DNA of 22,378 bases from Candidatus Moranbacteria bacterium RIFCSPLOWO2_12_FULL_48_12 (GCA_001784735.1 MFSB01000042.1:1-22378); one strand, 5' to 3'. Shown: positions 14,945-20,911, counted from the stretch's first letter. Notes: generated from the sequence alone by a model not told the origin. Translations and numbers: made by a program.

Positions 14945-14982
14945 AATAGTACTTTTCTTGCAATTGCAAGAAAAGTACTATT
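14945..14982. repeat. Palindrome P2, perfect 38 bp (TGCAATTGCA core)
   Basis: A perfect self-complementary sequence with no mismatch and no spacer. The left arm is AATAGTACTTTTCT, then core TGCAATTGCA, then the exact reverse complement of the arm. It lies 80 bases upstream of the Nudix start at 14864. No T-run beyond the stem marks it as an ordinary terminator. Confidence 0.95.
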
Positions 14983-15215
14983 ACTTTAAGTATTTGTAAA
15001 AGACTGGGGATGATGGTACACTTGAAATGCGAGGATGAGACAAGGTAATGTTGAGGGAGAGCGTGTCGGTATCTAGAATAGATACCACAAATAAAAACAA
15101 CGTTTTTTATTCTACACACCCCCACACTTTTCACCCACTCTCCTCGCTCTCCCTCCTTCTTGCGAGGTTTTTTGTTGCCCAAAAAACAAATAGGACAATC
15201 TATCACTTTATGGAT
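14983..15215. other. Geneless stretch with small inverted repeats
   Basis: No coding frame is supported. It holds GGTATCTA/TAGATACC around three bases (15068-15086) and GTTTTTTG/CAAAAAAC around TTGCC (15167-15187). Between about 15000 and 15060 the plus strand is purine-rich; 15110-15165 is pyrimidine-rich with CACCC and CTCTCC words. Its look resembles the other palindrome-rich region at 20.8-21.3 kb. Confidence 0.5.
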
Positions 15216-15253
15216 TGTACACTATTTACCGCGACCGCGGAAAATAGTGTACA
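15216..15253. repeat. Palindrome P4, 38 bp (TGTACA ends, CCGCG core)
   Basis: Arms TGTACACTATTT and AAATAGTGTACA pair perfectly; one A-A mismatch follows, then CCGCG/CGCGG around a 2-base centre. It is 28 bases beyond the stop codon of the DUF1761 gene. Outer ends and GC core resemble the elements at 20801-20830 and 21175-21204. Confidence 0.9.
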
Positions 15254-15280
15254 CTTTTTTCCACTAGCTATTATTAACCG

Positions 15281-15709
15281 CTACTGCCACAAGACAAAAA
15301 TCACGCTCATAATAAGCATCGAAACGAGCGAATAGCAGGTATCGATAGCCCACAATTTCTTGGACTTCCCCGTAAACAAGGTATTGATGAAGGATGTCGT
15401 CGCGATAAATCCCAGCCACGCGATAAAACCGACTTGCAGAGCATCCATGACCGTTTCCACAAAAAACATTCCCATAAAATACGCCAGCGCATATGCCATG
15501 ATGAACGCCCCCAGTACGGTGAGTATCCACGTCTTGCTCATACTCTTCTGCCGCTCTTCCCACGCCACTTTTCCTTCCGGCGTATCAACATTGAAACCCA
15601 TAAGCGAAATCCAGGCTTTTCCGAAAAAAACCGGCGAATACCACACGAACCCGATAAACATATGCGCCACCGCCGCCATGAGCACTGCCCCTGTATTGAT
15701 ATCAAACAT
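15281..15709 (-). CDS. DUF1761 family membrane protein
   Basis: 142 residues with four hydrophobic helices. The N-terminus AAVAHMFIGFVWYSPVFFGKAW and the C-terminal part GFIATTSFINTLFTGKSKKLW and AIDTCYSLVSMLIMSVI match the DUF1761 family, whose function is unknown. Start ATG at 15709 with no clear ribosome site; a 32-bp perfect palindrome ends 20 bases upstream. It interrupts the run of Nudix and MazG genes and may be a separately acquired cassette. Confidence 0.87.
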   Translation of the reverse strand: MFDINTGAVLMAAVAHMFIGFVWYSPVFFGKAWISLMGFNVDTPEGKVAWEERQKSMSKTWILTVLGAFIMAYALAYFMGMFFVETVMDALQVGFIAWLGFIATTSFINTLFTGKSKKLWAIDTCYSLVSMLIMSVIFVLWQ

Positions 15710-15729
15710 ATTTTTTAAAACTGTCTTAT

Positions 15730-15761
15730 TACCATCTATCGACGGCCGTCGATAGATGGTA
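15730..15761. repeat. Palindrome P5, perfect 32 bp
   Basis: Left half TACCATCTATCGACGG followed immediately by its exact reverse complement. No mismatch, no spacer. It is located upstream of the DUF1761 start and 9 bases from the next palindrome; both begin with TACCAT. Confidence 0.95.
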
Positions 15762-15770
15762 CATATTTTC

Positions 15771-15794
15771 TTACCATATAATATTATATGGTAA
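15771..15794. repeat. Palindrome P6, perfect 24 bp
   Basis: Left half TTACCATATAAT followed by its exact reverse complement. It ends 3 bases from the stop codon of the Nudix gene at 15798. It is AT-only apart from the CC/GG step, so it is a weak candidate for a terminator. Confidence 0.93.
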
Positions 15795-15797
15795 TAT

Positions 15798-16292
15798 TTA
15801 TTTACAAAATAATTCTACTAAGTGTTGCATGGACTTTAGAAACTTGGTCGGATCGGCTTGGATTTCTTTTTGTAACTCATCTTTCGTAAACCAACGTACT
15901 TCTGCCACCTCGCTTTCGTCAATGACAAACTCGTCTAACGTTTTGTCCACAACCAAAAAATACCACTGGCAAAAGTAATTATACCGCGTCCGTGTCCTTT
16001 CTTTAGACCCTACCTGTGGAACGATATCCTTCAAACCTATTTCTTCCTCCGCTTCTTTGATGATGTTTCCTAAATACTCTTCACCTTTTTCTACCGTTCC
16101 GGCTACTGCTGGTCCCCACTCTCCGGGACTATGAGACTTCGTAAGCGCTCTTTTGGCCAAAAGAATTTTCCCCTGACTATTGGTCACCCACAAAGCCGAA
16201 ACCCGATAAATATCTTCCAATACAGCGGTTTCTCGCTCTTTACAACCGATTATGTTATCTTCCTCATCTACAATGATGATTTTCGGTTTCAT
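15798..16292 (-). CDS. Nudix hydrolase, IPP-isomerase/YfcD-like
   Basis: 164 residues. The N-terminus IIIVDEEDNIIGCKERE and the core YRVSALWVTNSQGKILLAKR, SPGEWGPAVAGTVEKGEEY place it with Nudix proteins resembling isopentenyl-diphosphate isomerase and YfcD. The Nudix helix runs Gly65 to Leu87, with Lys79 in place of Arg and Glu80, Glu83, Glu84 retained. The Cys and Glu needed for IPP isomerase chemistry are not convincingly in place, so a hydrolase is more likely than an isomerase. ATG at 16292; a short GAGCAA/TTGCTC inverted repeat lies just upstream and a 24-bp palindrome just downstream. Confidence 0.9.
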   Translation of the reverse strand: MKPKIIIVDEEDNIIGCKERETAVLEDIYRVSALWVTNSQGKILLAKRALTKSHSPGEWGPAVAGTVEKGEEYLGNIIKEAEEEIGLKDIVPQVGSKERTRTRYNYFCQWYFLVVDKTLDEFVIDESEVAEVRWFTKDELQKEIQADPTKFLKSMQHLVELFCK

Positions 16293-16300
16293 ATAAGTAG

Positions 16301-16313
16301 GAGCAAATTGCTC
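16301..16313. repeat. Short inverted repeat GAGCAAATTGCTC
   Basis: Six-base perfect arms around one A, 9 bases upstream of the Nudix start at 16292. The centre GCAAATTGC differs from the core GCAATTGC of P1, P2 and P8 by one extra A. Possibly an operator or a worn relative of those palindromes; short enough to be chance. Confidence 0.45.
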
Positions 16314-16352
16314 TTGTTCAGGCGACCTTTAAACTGACAGCAAATTTTTTTG

Positions 16353-16429
16353 TGTCATCCCGTACTTGATACGGGATCCAGAAACAATCTCTCTAGAAAA
16401 CCTGGATTCCCGCTTTCGCGGGAATGACA
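16353..16429. repeat. 77-bp double-hairpin dispersed repeat, copy 2
   Basis: Same length, ends and orientation as the copy at 6993-7069. The first hairpin is TCCCGTA/TACGGGA around CTTGA, whereas copy 1 has TCCCGGG/CCCGGGA: both arms changed together so pairing is kept. The second hairpin is ATTCCCGC/GCGGGAAT around TTTC. It sits between two Nudix genes. Confidence 0.87.
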
Positions 16430-16452
16430 ACGGGCTCGTTCATAATACCGGT

Positions 16453-16905
16453 TTATTGCTTTTCTCCCCAGCCGAATTCAGTATAGCGCACTCCATTGAT
16501 GTAACATTCGATCGCTTTTCGAATATAGAGAATGGTGTTGTCGGGCAACCGATTAATCGGAAACCACGCCAAATCATCGCACTTATTCGGTTCTGTGTTC
16601 TTGATCTCACCGCCCCATTGTTCTGCCGTAAAATAAAATCCGATTCTTTCGTGATCTCCGCACCAGCGGTGCATCGTCAATAGATGCTCCAGTTTTTTTG
16701 GATCAATCGTTATCCCAGCCTCCTCTTTCGCTTCCCGTGCCAGTGCCTCTCTCATCGTTTCATTGCCATCGGCATGCCCAGCTATCATGCTGTAATTTCC
16801 ATCCTCGTAACCAGTCTGGAATCTTCGTGACAATAAAACCTTCTTATCCCTGACAAGAACTAAATACACTTCTGGAATCAGTTTAAAATGCTCTTCCAAT
16901 TTCAT
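16453..16905 (-). CDS. Nudix hydrolase
   Basis: 150 residues with a complete Nudix box from Gly43 to Ile65 (GHADGNETMREALAREAKEE then AGI). Flanking elements are VYLVLVRDKKVLLSRRFQTGYEDGNYSM before it and CDDLAWFPINRLPDN after it, as in small Nudix enzymes acting on nucleoside di- or triphosphates. The exact substrate cannot be given. ATG at 16905 lies 9 bases after the stop of the MazG-type gene, and that gene lies 9 bases after another Nudix gene, so the three look like one operon. Confidence 0.92.
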   Translation of the reverse strand: MKLEEHFKLIPEVYLVLVRDKKVLLSRRFQTGYEDGNYSMIAGHADGNETMREALAREAKEEAGITIDPKKLEHLLTMHRWCGDHERIGFYFTAEQWGGEIKNTEPNKCDDLAWFPINRLPDNTILYIRKAIECYINGVRYTEFGWGEKQ

Positions 16906-16914
16906 AGTTTTTCG

Positions 16915-17298
16915 TTACGCATGTTTCCTATACTTTTTCTTTATGCGCCAATAGGTGCTTTCGGTTCCTGGTTCTTTACTGGTGTTTTTCTTCATCAACT
17001 TTGCCGGGTACTTCTTTTGCACGAATGAAAGCTTGGTTCGGATGATTTTTTCCGTATCAAGTCCCAAGAGCACGGCCATTTCAATACAGTAAATGAGCAC
17101 GTCAGCTAATTCATTTTTTACCGCTTCCATTTTCTCCTTATTTTTCTTCACTTCTGCCAATTCGAGATTTTCCCATTGGAATATTTCAAGTAGTTCGGCA
17201 CCTTCGATCATAATGGATTTTGCCACGTCGGAAGGCCGCAGATTATCCCATTTCCTTGCCTTCAAATGTTGTAAGATTTTCTTTTCTAAGTCTTTCAT
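16915..17298 (-). CDS. MazG-like nucleotide pyrophosphohydrolase (RS21-C6/dCTPase type)
   Basis: 127 residues of the all-alpha NTP pyrophosphatase superfamily. KARKWDNLRPSDVAKSI leads into the first metal motif IEGAELLEIFQW (Glu32, Glu35), and the second is NELADVLIYCIEMA (Glu63, Asp66), then LGLDTEKIIRTKL and KYP. This order is typical of the RS21-C6/DCTPP1 group, which hydrolyses dCTP analogues and other dNTPs to monophosphates. The last 25 residues are basic. It lies between two Nudix genes with 9-base gaps on each side, supporting a joint role in cleaning nucleotide pools. Confidence 0.92.
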   Translation of the reverse strand: MKDLEKKILQHLKARKWDNLRPSDVAKSIMIEGAELLEIFQWENLELAEVKKNKEKMEAVKNELADVLIYCIEMAVLLGLDTEKIIRTKLSFVQKKYPAKLMKKNTSKEPGTESTYWRIKKKYRKHA

Positions 17299-17307
17299 AT
17301 TTATTTG

Positions 17308-17769
17308 CTAGGTTCCATGACACTTTTTAAACCGAACCCCCGATCCGCAGAGGCATAGGGGGTCGCTGTCAAAGTAGTTTTGGCATGGGGTAAAAAGCGG
17401 TGTTGGAAGATGGTTGAGAGGGAACCAGCGGAGAGCGTCACATTTCTGTGGTTCCATGACTTTCGGCACCCCCGCATAACTTTTTGCGCGCATGGCTATC
17501 GTAATATAGTGTTTCCCCTCTTCTTCGAAAATATCATTGGTGACACCCGCGACTTCCAAGTCATCCACATCGAGGTCAGCCTCTTCTTTGGCTTCCCTTT
17601 TCGCGCACTCTTCGAAACTTTCACCAAATTCCAAGTGGCCGCCGGGCGCGCACCAAGTACCGGCACCGTGCGTTCCCTTTCTCCGGAGCAATAACAATTC
17701 GTTTTTGTCATTGAGAATATATACTCCCAGACCTACCTGCGGCCTTTGATTTTCCGAATGCTGCGCCAT
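17308..17769 (-). CDS. NUDT15-like Nudix hydrolase with C-terminal SEC-C zinc motif
   Basis: 153 residues. The Nudix domain reads LRRKGTHGAGTWCAPGGHLE, then FGESFEECAKREAKEEADL, as in NUDT15/MTH2. The box keeps Glu59, Glu62 and Glu63 but has Asp65 where Gly is expected. The domain ends near residue 130 and is followed by CLCGSGVRFKKCHG (139-152), a SEC-C motif (C-x-C-x8-C-H) like the zinc tail of SecA. The motif probably binds zinc and a partner, possibly the ribosome. ATG at 17769 has a good ribosome site (GAGAGG, 6 bases). First gene of the Nudix-MazG-Nudix operon; the DUF296 gene ends 34 bases upstream. Confidence 0.93.
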   Translation of the reverse strand: MAQHSENQRPQVGLGVYILNDKNELLLLRRKGTHGAGTWCAPGGHLEFGESFEECAKREAKEEADLDVDDLEVAGVTNDIFEEEGKHYITIAMRAKSYAGVPKVMEPQKCDALRWFPLNHLPTPLFTPCQNYFDSDPLCLCGSGVRFKKCHGT

Positions 17770-17803
17770 AATATTCCTCTCTTTACTTCTGCATCAACAA
17801 AAA

Positions 17804-18205
17804 TTATTCAATTTCCAATTCTTTAAAGCCGGTATCCTTATCATAAACCCTCTTATAGGAGGCATCCTCAAATATCCCTATGACGATTTCTACTGTCATA
17901 TCCACCACACAACCACCTTTGAGATGGCCGCCGATCACTTTGCCTTCTTTGTCGGATATCGCGATATGTATGTGACAACCATCCTGTGAGATCGTCCCTG
18001 TACCGGATACGATTTCAAACGGCTCCGCAAAATTCTTCACCTCCTGATTATCGGGAGTTGCACCAGCCATTCTCAAGGTAGCATTTTCCAGAGCGCCCAC
18101 AATAGACAGCAAAACACCAGCCTGAATATGGCTTTTCTGAGCCATTTTTTCAATCTCCTCTTTCAAAAGTTGCCCTGGTTTTAATCGAAATGTCAATTGT
18201 CGCAT
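17804..18205 (-). CDS. PPC (DUF296) domain protein
   Basis: 133 residues forming one PPC/DUF296 domain: LTFRLKPGQLL, VLLSIVGALENATLR (32-45), FEIVSGTGTISQDG, HIHIAISD (78-85) and IGGHLKGGCVV (91-101). The three histidines (78, 80, 94) are the metal-site residues of bacterial members. Plant relatives carry AT-hooks and bind DNA; bacterial stand-alone versions form trimers of unknown function, and no AT-hook is present here. ATG at 18205. It precedes the Nudix-MazG-Nudix operon on the same strand and may be transcribed with it. Confidence 0.93.
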   Translation of the reverse strand: MRQLTFRLKPGQLLKEEIEKMAQKSHIQAGVLLSIVGALENATLRMAGATPDNQEVKNFAEPFEIVSGTGTISQDGCHIHIAISDKEGKVIGGHLKGGCVVDMTVEIVIGIFEDASYKRVYDKDTGFKELEIE

Positions 18206-18277
18206 ATGTTTAACAAACGGGTCACGCTATATGCCACGGGCGCTTTGTTCTTGTTTCAGATTCGAAGGCCGTAAAAA

Positions 18278-18700
18278 TCAATTGAGGTCTGATCTTATGC
18301 TGTCGCTAAGATAATTCAGAAGGCTGCGAATATTAACAATTCTTTGCTCATCACTGTCGGCTTCGGCGGTCGCTTTGTATCGAGCAGTAATTTCATTGTC
18401 ATTAATCTCCTCAACCACCGCGCTCATATCCTCCCCGTATTTTTTTGGATCAGCAAATTTTTCTTTCGGTAAAAGGACAAAATTCGTATAGTATTTCAAC
18501 AGGTCAAGCTTCCGCAAAGCCAGACTCTTCTTGTTCACATCCGGTTTCACATCCGAGGCTGTAGCGGTTTCATCTTTATTCGAATTTGTTATTTCAATCG
18601 TTTTTGAGCTTTCGGTATTTTTCCCGAAGTAAAGACCCATCCCGACTCCTACAATGAGCGAAAGCACCACCAAACCAAGTATTTTTTTCTTCGGTTCCAC
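18278..18700 (-). CDS. Membrane-anchored hypothetical protein
   Basis: 140 residues: a lysine-rich N-terminus, a transmembrane helix (about 7-24, LGLVVLSLIVGVGMGLYF), a polar linker, and a charged, mainly helical outer domain containing LLKYYTNFVLLPKEKF and VEEINDNEITARYKATAEA. The family is not recognised. The start is GTG at 18700, four bases after the stop of the next upstream gene, without a ribosome site, so translation is probably coupled to that gene. Confidence 0.78.
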   Translation of the reverse strand: MEPKKKILGLVVLSLIVGVGMGLYFGKNTESSKTIEITNSNKDETATASDVKPDVNKKSLALRKLDLLKYYTNFVLLPKEKFADPKKYGEDMSAVVEEINDNEITARYKATAEADSDEQRIVNIRSLLNYLSDSIRSDLN

Positions 18701-18704
18701 AGAA

Positions 18705-19145
18705 TTACTTTTGAGCGCCTTTTATCGCAGAGACGACTTTGGAATCATCAGCCAGATTTTCGATGAACAGAATCTGATCCTTATTGATGGACATGCTCGT
18801 CGGTCCGTGCATTTCCTTACCCAATTTTATCAAGCTGTATTCCGGTGTCGCGGGCGGCGTCGGTTCGCCTTCGGTTTGCTGCTGTGTCTGGAGCGGCCGC
18901 TTCAAAACCAGATAATACACGTCATTCAAAGACACATAGGCTCTCTTTTCATTGGAAACTTTGCCGAAGTATGTTTGACCATTCGTCAAAAAAACAGCTT
19001 GATATTTCGTCGCGTCAGCCACATCGGCTGAATTCTTGCCCTTTTTGAAATACACAAAGCCAGCCACGATGACAGCCACGATGACAATGACTGTTATTAT
19101 TTTCCCCAGTGATCCTCCCGCTTCTCCTTGGTTGCCTTCTGCCAT
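18705..19145 (-). CDS. Membrane-anchored conserved hypothetical protein
   Basis: 146 residues with a Gly-rich N-terminus, a transmembrane helix (about 15-32, IITVIVIVAVIVAGFVYF), then a compact domain with YQAVFLTNGQTYFGKVSN, YVSLNDVYYLVL, a Gln/Pro/Thr-rich loop, LIKLGKEMHGP and INKDQILFIENLADDSKVV. From memory, proteins with this VFLTNGQ.YFGK pattern are frequent in Patescibacteria; no function is known. It has its own promoter (19228-19256), a leader of about 75 bases, and is followed by a coupled membrane protein gene. Confidence 0.85.
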   Translation of the reverse strand: MAEGNQGEAGGSLGKIITVIVIVAVIVAGFVYFKKGKNSADVADATKYQAVFLTNGQTYFGKVSNEKRAYVSLNDVYYLVLKRPLQTQQQTEGEPTPPATPEYSLIKLGKEMHGPTSMSINKDQILFIENLADDSKVVSAIKGAQK

Positions 19146-19227
19146 ATGATTGTTTACCCAGCTAAACCGCCACCTTGCGGAATTTATTTAACAGGGCGAG
19201 TTTAATTGATTATTCGCTTACTTTCAT

Positions 19228-19256
19228 ATCATTTCACCTATTCACAATACTGTCAA
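19228..19256 (-). promoter_or_regulatory. Promoter for the gene at 18705-19145
   Basis: On the minus strand consensus TTGACA (plus 19251-19256), a 17-base spacer, and AATGAT (plus 19228-19233). The -35 is perfect, the -10 matches four of six. The leader contains CCGC/GCGG around six bases (19167-19180). Confidence 0.6.
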
Positions 19257-19264
19257 GTTTTGGC

Positions 19265-19972
19265 TCACTTACGCCAAAAAATCAGTTCTTTGAAAAACGT
19301 CTTGTACCATGGTCGGTCGGTTTCAAAATCGGATATCGTTCCTTCGAAATTGATGGAATCGTAAAACACATTGAAATCTTTTCGGAAAAAGTTATATTGA
19401 TACTCTCCCGTGCCGCAAATCATGAAATACCTCACATCTTTGTCTTTCACAAACGCCTGATCCAATCGTATACGGGCGCCTATCGGGTCGAGAAAAGAAA
19501 AGGAAACCCTGAGAGCATCACGGCCGCCGATCTTCGTTTTTTTGTTTTCCAAAAGCTTGAAATCCGATGCTTTGCCCCGGATGGGCGCGACAATCTCATT
19601 CGTAAGATCATCGATACTTTTTCCGAAATCCAATTCCGGACCGCCCAGGCGTATATCGCAGCCGGTTCGGTCGTCGGTCTTCAGCTTGATACCGACAAGA
19701 TATCCCTTACCATACCGCTCGCGGTTGGCATCAATTTCAAAAATTCTCGGGTAAAGAAAAGCGATGTTGGGAGCGAAGCTTGTGTACGTTCCCGTTTCCA
19801 CTTTGCTCAGACTGAAATTGAATCGCCAGCCGAAAAGGTCTTTTTGGGAAACAAGATAGACGAAGTATGCAAAAACCAAAACCACCAGCACCATCAAAAC
19901 AATAGCGCTTATCTTAAGAATTTTCAGTAATTTCTGAAATTTCTGCGGTTTTACTTCTGTTTGTTCCATCAT
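19265..19972 (-). CDS. Membrane-anchored hypothetical protein
   Basis: 235 residues starting MMEQTEVKPQ, with a transmembrane helix (about 22-42, SAIVLMVLVVLVFAYFVYLV) and an outer domain of about 190 residues with alternating strand-like segments (YLVGIKLKTDD, DALRVSFSFLD, VRYFMICGTGEYQYNFF). Two cysteines, in GCDIRL and ICGTG. The family is not recognised. The final region ...FYDSINFEGT parallels LFLDSIRIK at the end of the gene at 20116, so the two may be related lipoprotein-like paralogues. The frame stays open to 20017, but that extension is encoded by a dispersed repeat, so the ATG at 19972 is chosen. Confidence 0.78.
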   Translation of the reverse strand: MMEQTEVKPQKFQKLLKILKISAIVLMVLVVLVFAYFVYLVSQKDLFGWRFNFSLSKVETGTYTSFAPNIAFLYPRIFEIDANRERYGKGYLVGIKLKTDDRTGCDIRLGGPELDFGKSIDDLTNEIVAPIRGKASDFKLLENKKTKIGGRDALRVSFSFLDPIGARIRLDQAFVKDKDVRYFMICGTGEYQYNFFRKDFNVFYDSINFEGTISDFETDRPWYKTFFKELIFWRK

Positions 19973-19986
19973 ATTAATATCAAACT

Positions 19987-20102
19987 TGTCATCCCGAGCA
20001 AAGTCCGCCACGGACAAAGTCGAGGGATCTACTTAGAACAAAAGATTGTAGACTTTATTTGAGCAGATTCCTCGACTACGCTACGCTCCACTCGGAATGA
20101 CA
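19987..20102. repeat. 116-bp inverted-repeat element (TGTCATCCCGAG type)
   Basis: Ends TGTCATCCCGAG and CTCGGAATGACA are imperfect inverted repeats; the words TCGAGGGATCT and GATTCCTCGA form a second inverted pair inside, and GTCCG/CGGAC a small hairpin near the left end. Shares TGTCAT...ATGACA termini with the 77-bp repeats. MITE-like, no coding capacity, single copy in this window. Confidence 0.75.
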
Positions 20103-20115
20103 TTGATAATAGACC

Positions 20116-20721
20116 CTATTTTATTCTTATGCTATCCAGAAACAGATTGATATCCTCTCGGTACAAGTCTAGCACGGCTGCCGGAAGCTCGCAAAAAGCG
20201 AATGTAGCGGTTTTCTCCGTGATACCGACCACTTCCCACTGTAACGTGGGAACATCGGCATTACTATAGCTCATTTTGAGCTTGGCGCCTCGGTTATTGT
20301 TCTCCCCCACATCCACCACTTCCGCCGCATCCAACCTGGCATCCGGATACGTTTTTTTCACTTGTTCGAATACGCCGTCCCGCAACTCGGAAACCATCAC
20401 TCCTCCCGGTTTTTCACGCTTGGTTTGGGAAATATAGCAAGCCACCGTCTTATCATCTGACGCGGAAAACCCGTAGATGAAGCTCTGGTTTTTTATCTGG
20501 AGCTGCTGGGCGGAAAGACGATCAAATTTCTTGCTGACTTTGAAATATACCCCGGCCACTTCATCGTTGATTTCAAAATAATTTTTTTCTGCTTGCGCCT
20601 CCACCTTCGTAGCACTTTCTTGAGACTTTTGGAATTTCTGATACACCCAAAAACCTCCACTACTGAGCAGTACAATGGCGAGAATAACTGTGATTATAAT
20701 GGTTCTTCCCTTCCCATTCAT
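20116..20721 (-). CDS. Membrane-anchored hypothetical protein
   Basis: 201 residues starting MNGKGRTIIITVILAIVLL: a positively charged N-terminus and a transmembrane helix (about 8-26), then a Gln/Glu-rich stretch and an outer domain with VAGVYFKVSKKFDRL, SFIYGFSASDD and a C-terminal DLYREDINLFLDSIRIK. Such PsbP-like or lipoprotein-like domains are common in this group, but no family can be named. The ATG at 20721 lies 6 bases after a good -10, which would make the mRNA leaderless; an upstream TTG at 20748 lies within that promoter and is rejected. Confidence 0.8.
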   Translation of the reverse strand: MNGKGRTIIITVILAIVLLSSGGFWVYQKFQKSQESATKVEAQAEKNYFEINDEVAGVYFKVSKKFDRLSAQQLQIKNQSFIYGFSASDDKTVACYISQTKREKPGGVMVSELRDGVFEQVKKTYPDARLDAAEVVDVGENNNRGAKLKMSYSNADVPTLQWEVVGITEKTATFAFCELPAAVLDLYREDINLFLDSIRIK

Positions 20722-20727
20722 GCTGAA

Positions 20728-20756
20728 ATTGTAGCTTATTTCAGGCAAAAAAACAA
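20728..20756 (-). promoter_or_regulatory. Promoter giving a likely leaderless mRNA
   Basis: On the minus strand TTGTTT (plus 20751-20756), a 17-base spacer and TACAAT (plus 20728-20733), then 6 bases to the ATG at 20721. The expected start coincides with the A of ATG. Confidence 0.62.
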
Positions 20757-20800
20757 TCCTCAGCGATCAAAGGTGCCTGATCCCTTCTTTTCCGATGTAC

Positions 20801-20830
20801 ACATTATTCTGCTATAGCGGGTTATAATGT
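20801..20830. repeat. Palindrome P9 (ACATTAT arms, GCTATAGC core)
   Basis: ACATTAT (20801-20807) pairs with ATAATGT (20824-20830). Inside, GCTATAGC (20811-20818) is self-complementary and flanked by C-G and T-G pairs plus a 2-base bulge. The right half GCGGGTTATAATGTAC (20817-20832) recurs exactly at 20951-20966. Confidence 0.75.
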
Positions 20831-20873
20831 ACAGCGGGATTAAGAAGAGAAGGGAAGGAAATAGAAATATACA

Positions 20874-20911
20874 AGTACCACTATTTGTGCAATTGCATAA
20901 GTAGTGGTACT
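20874..20911. repeat. Palindrome P8, 38 bp (TGCAATTGCA core)
   Basis: Left arm AGTACCACTATTTG, core TGCAATTGCA, right arm TAAGTAGTGGTACT. As a single plus strand it pairs end to end with only two G-U wobbles and no spacer. Same length and core as P2 at 14945-14982, but different arm sequence. Confidence 0.92.

Noticed and set aside
14865..15206. N-terminal extension of the Nudix protein at 14403-14864
   Set aside because: The open frame runs through two palindromes and an extended -10, and the extra residues look non-coding. The conserved fold starts at the ATG at 14864.
13559..17769. Integron with attC sites
   Set aside because: The palindromes have no GTTRRRY/RYYYAAC ends, are perfect where attC sites have bulges, and no tyrosine recombinase gene is visible. 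Kept only as an analogy.
19973..20017. Upstream start for the gene at 19265
   Set aside because: The extra residues (MSVADFARDDKFD) come from the dispersed inverted-repeat element at 19987-20102.
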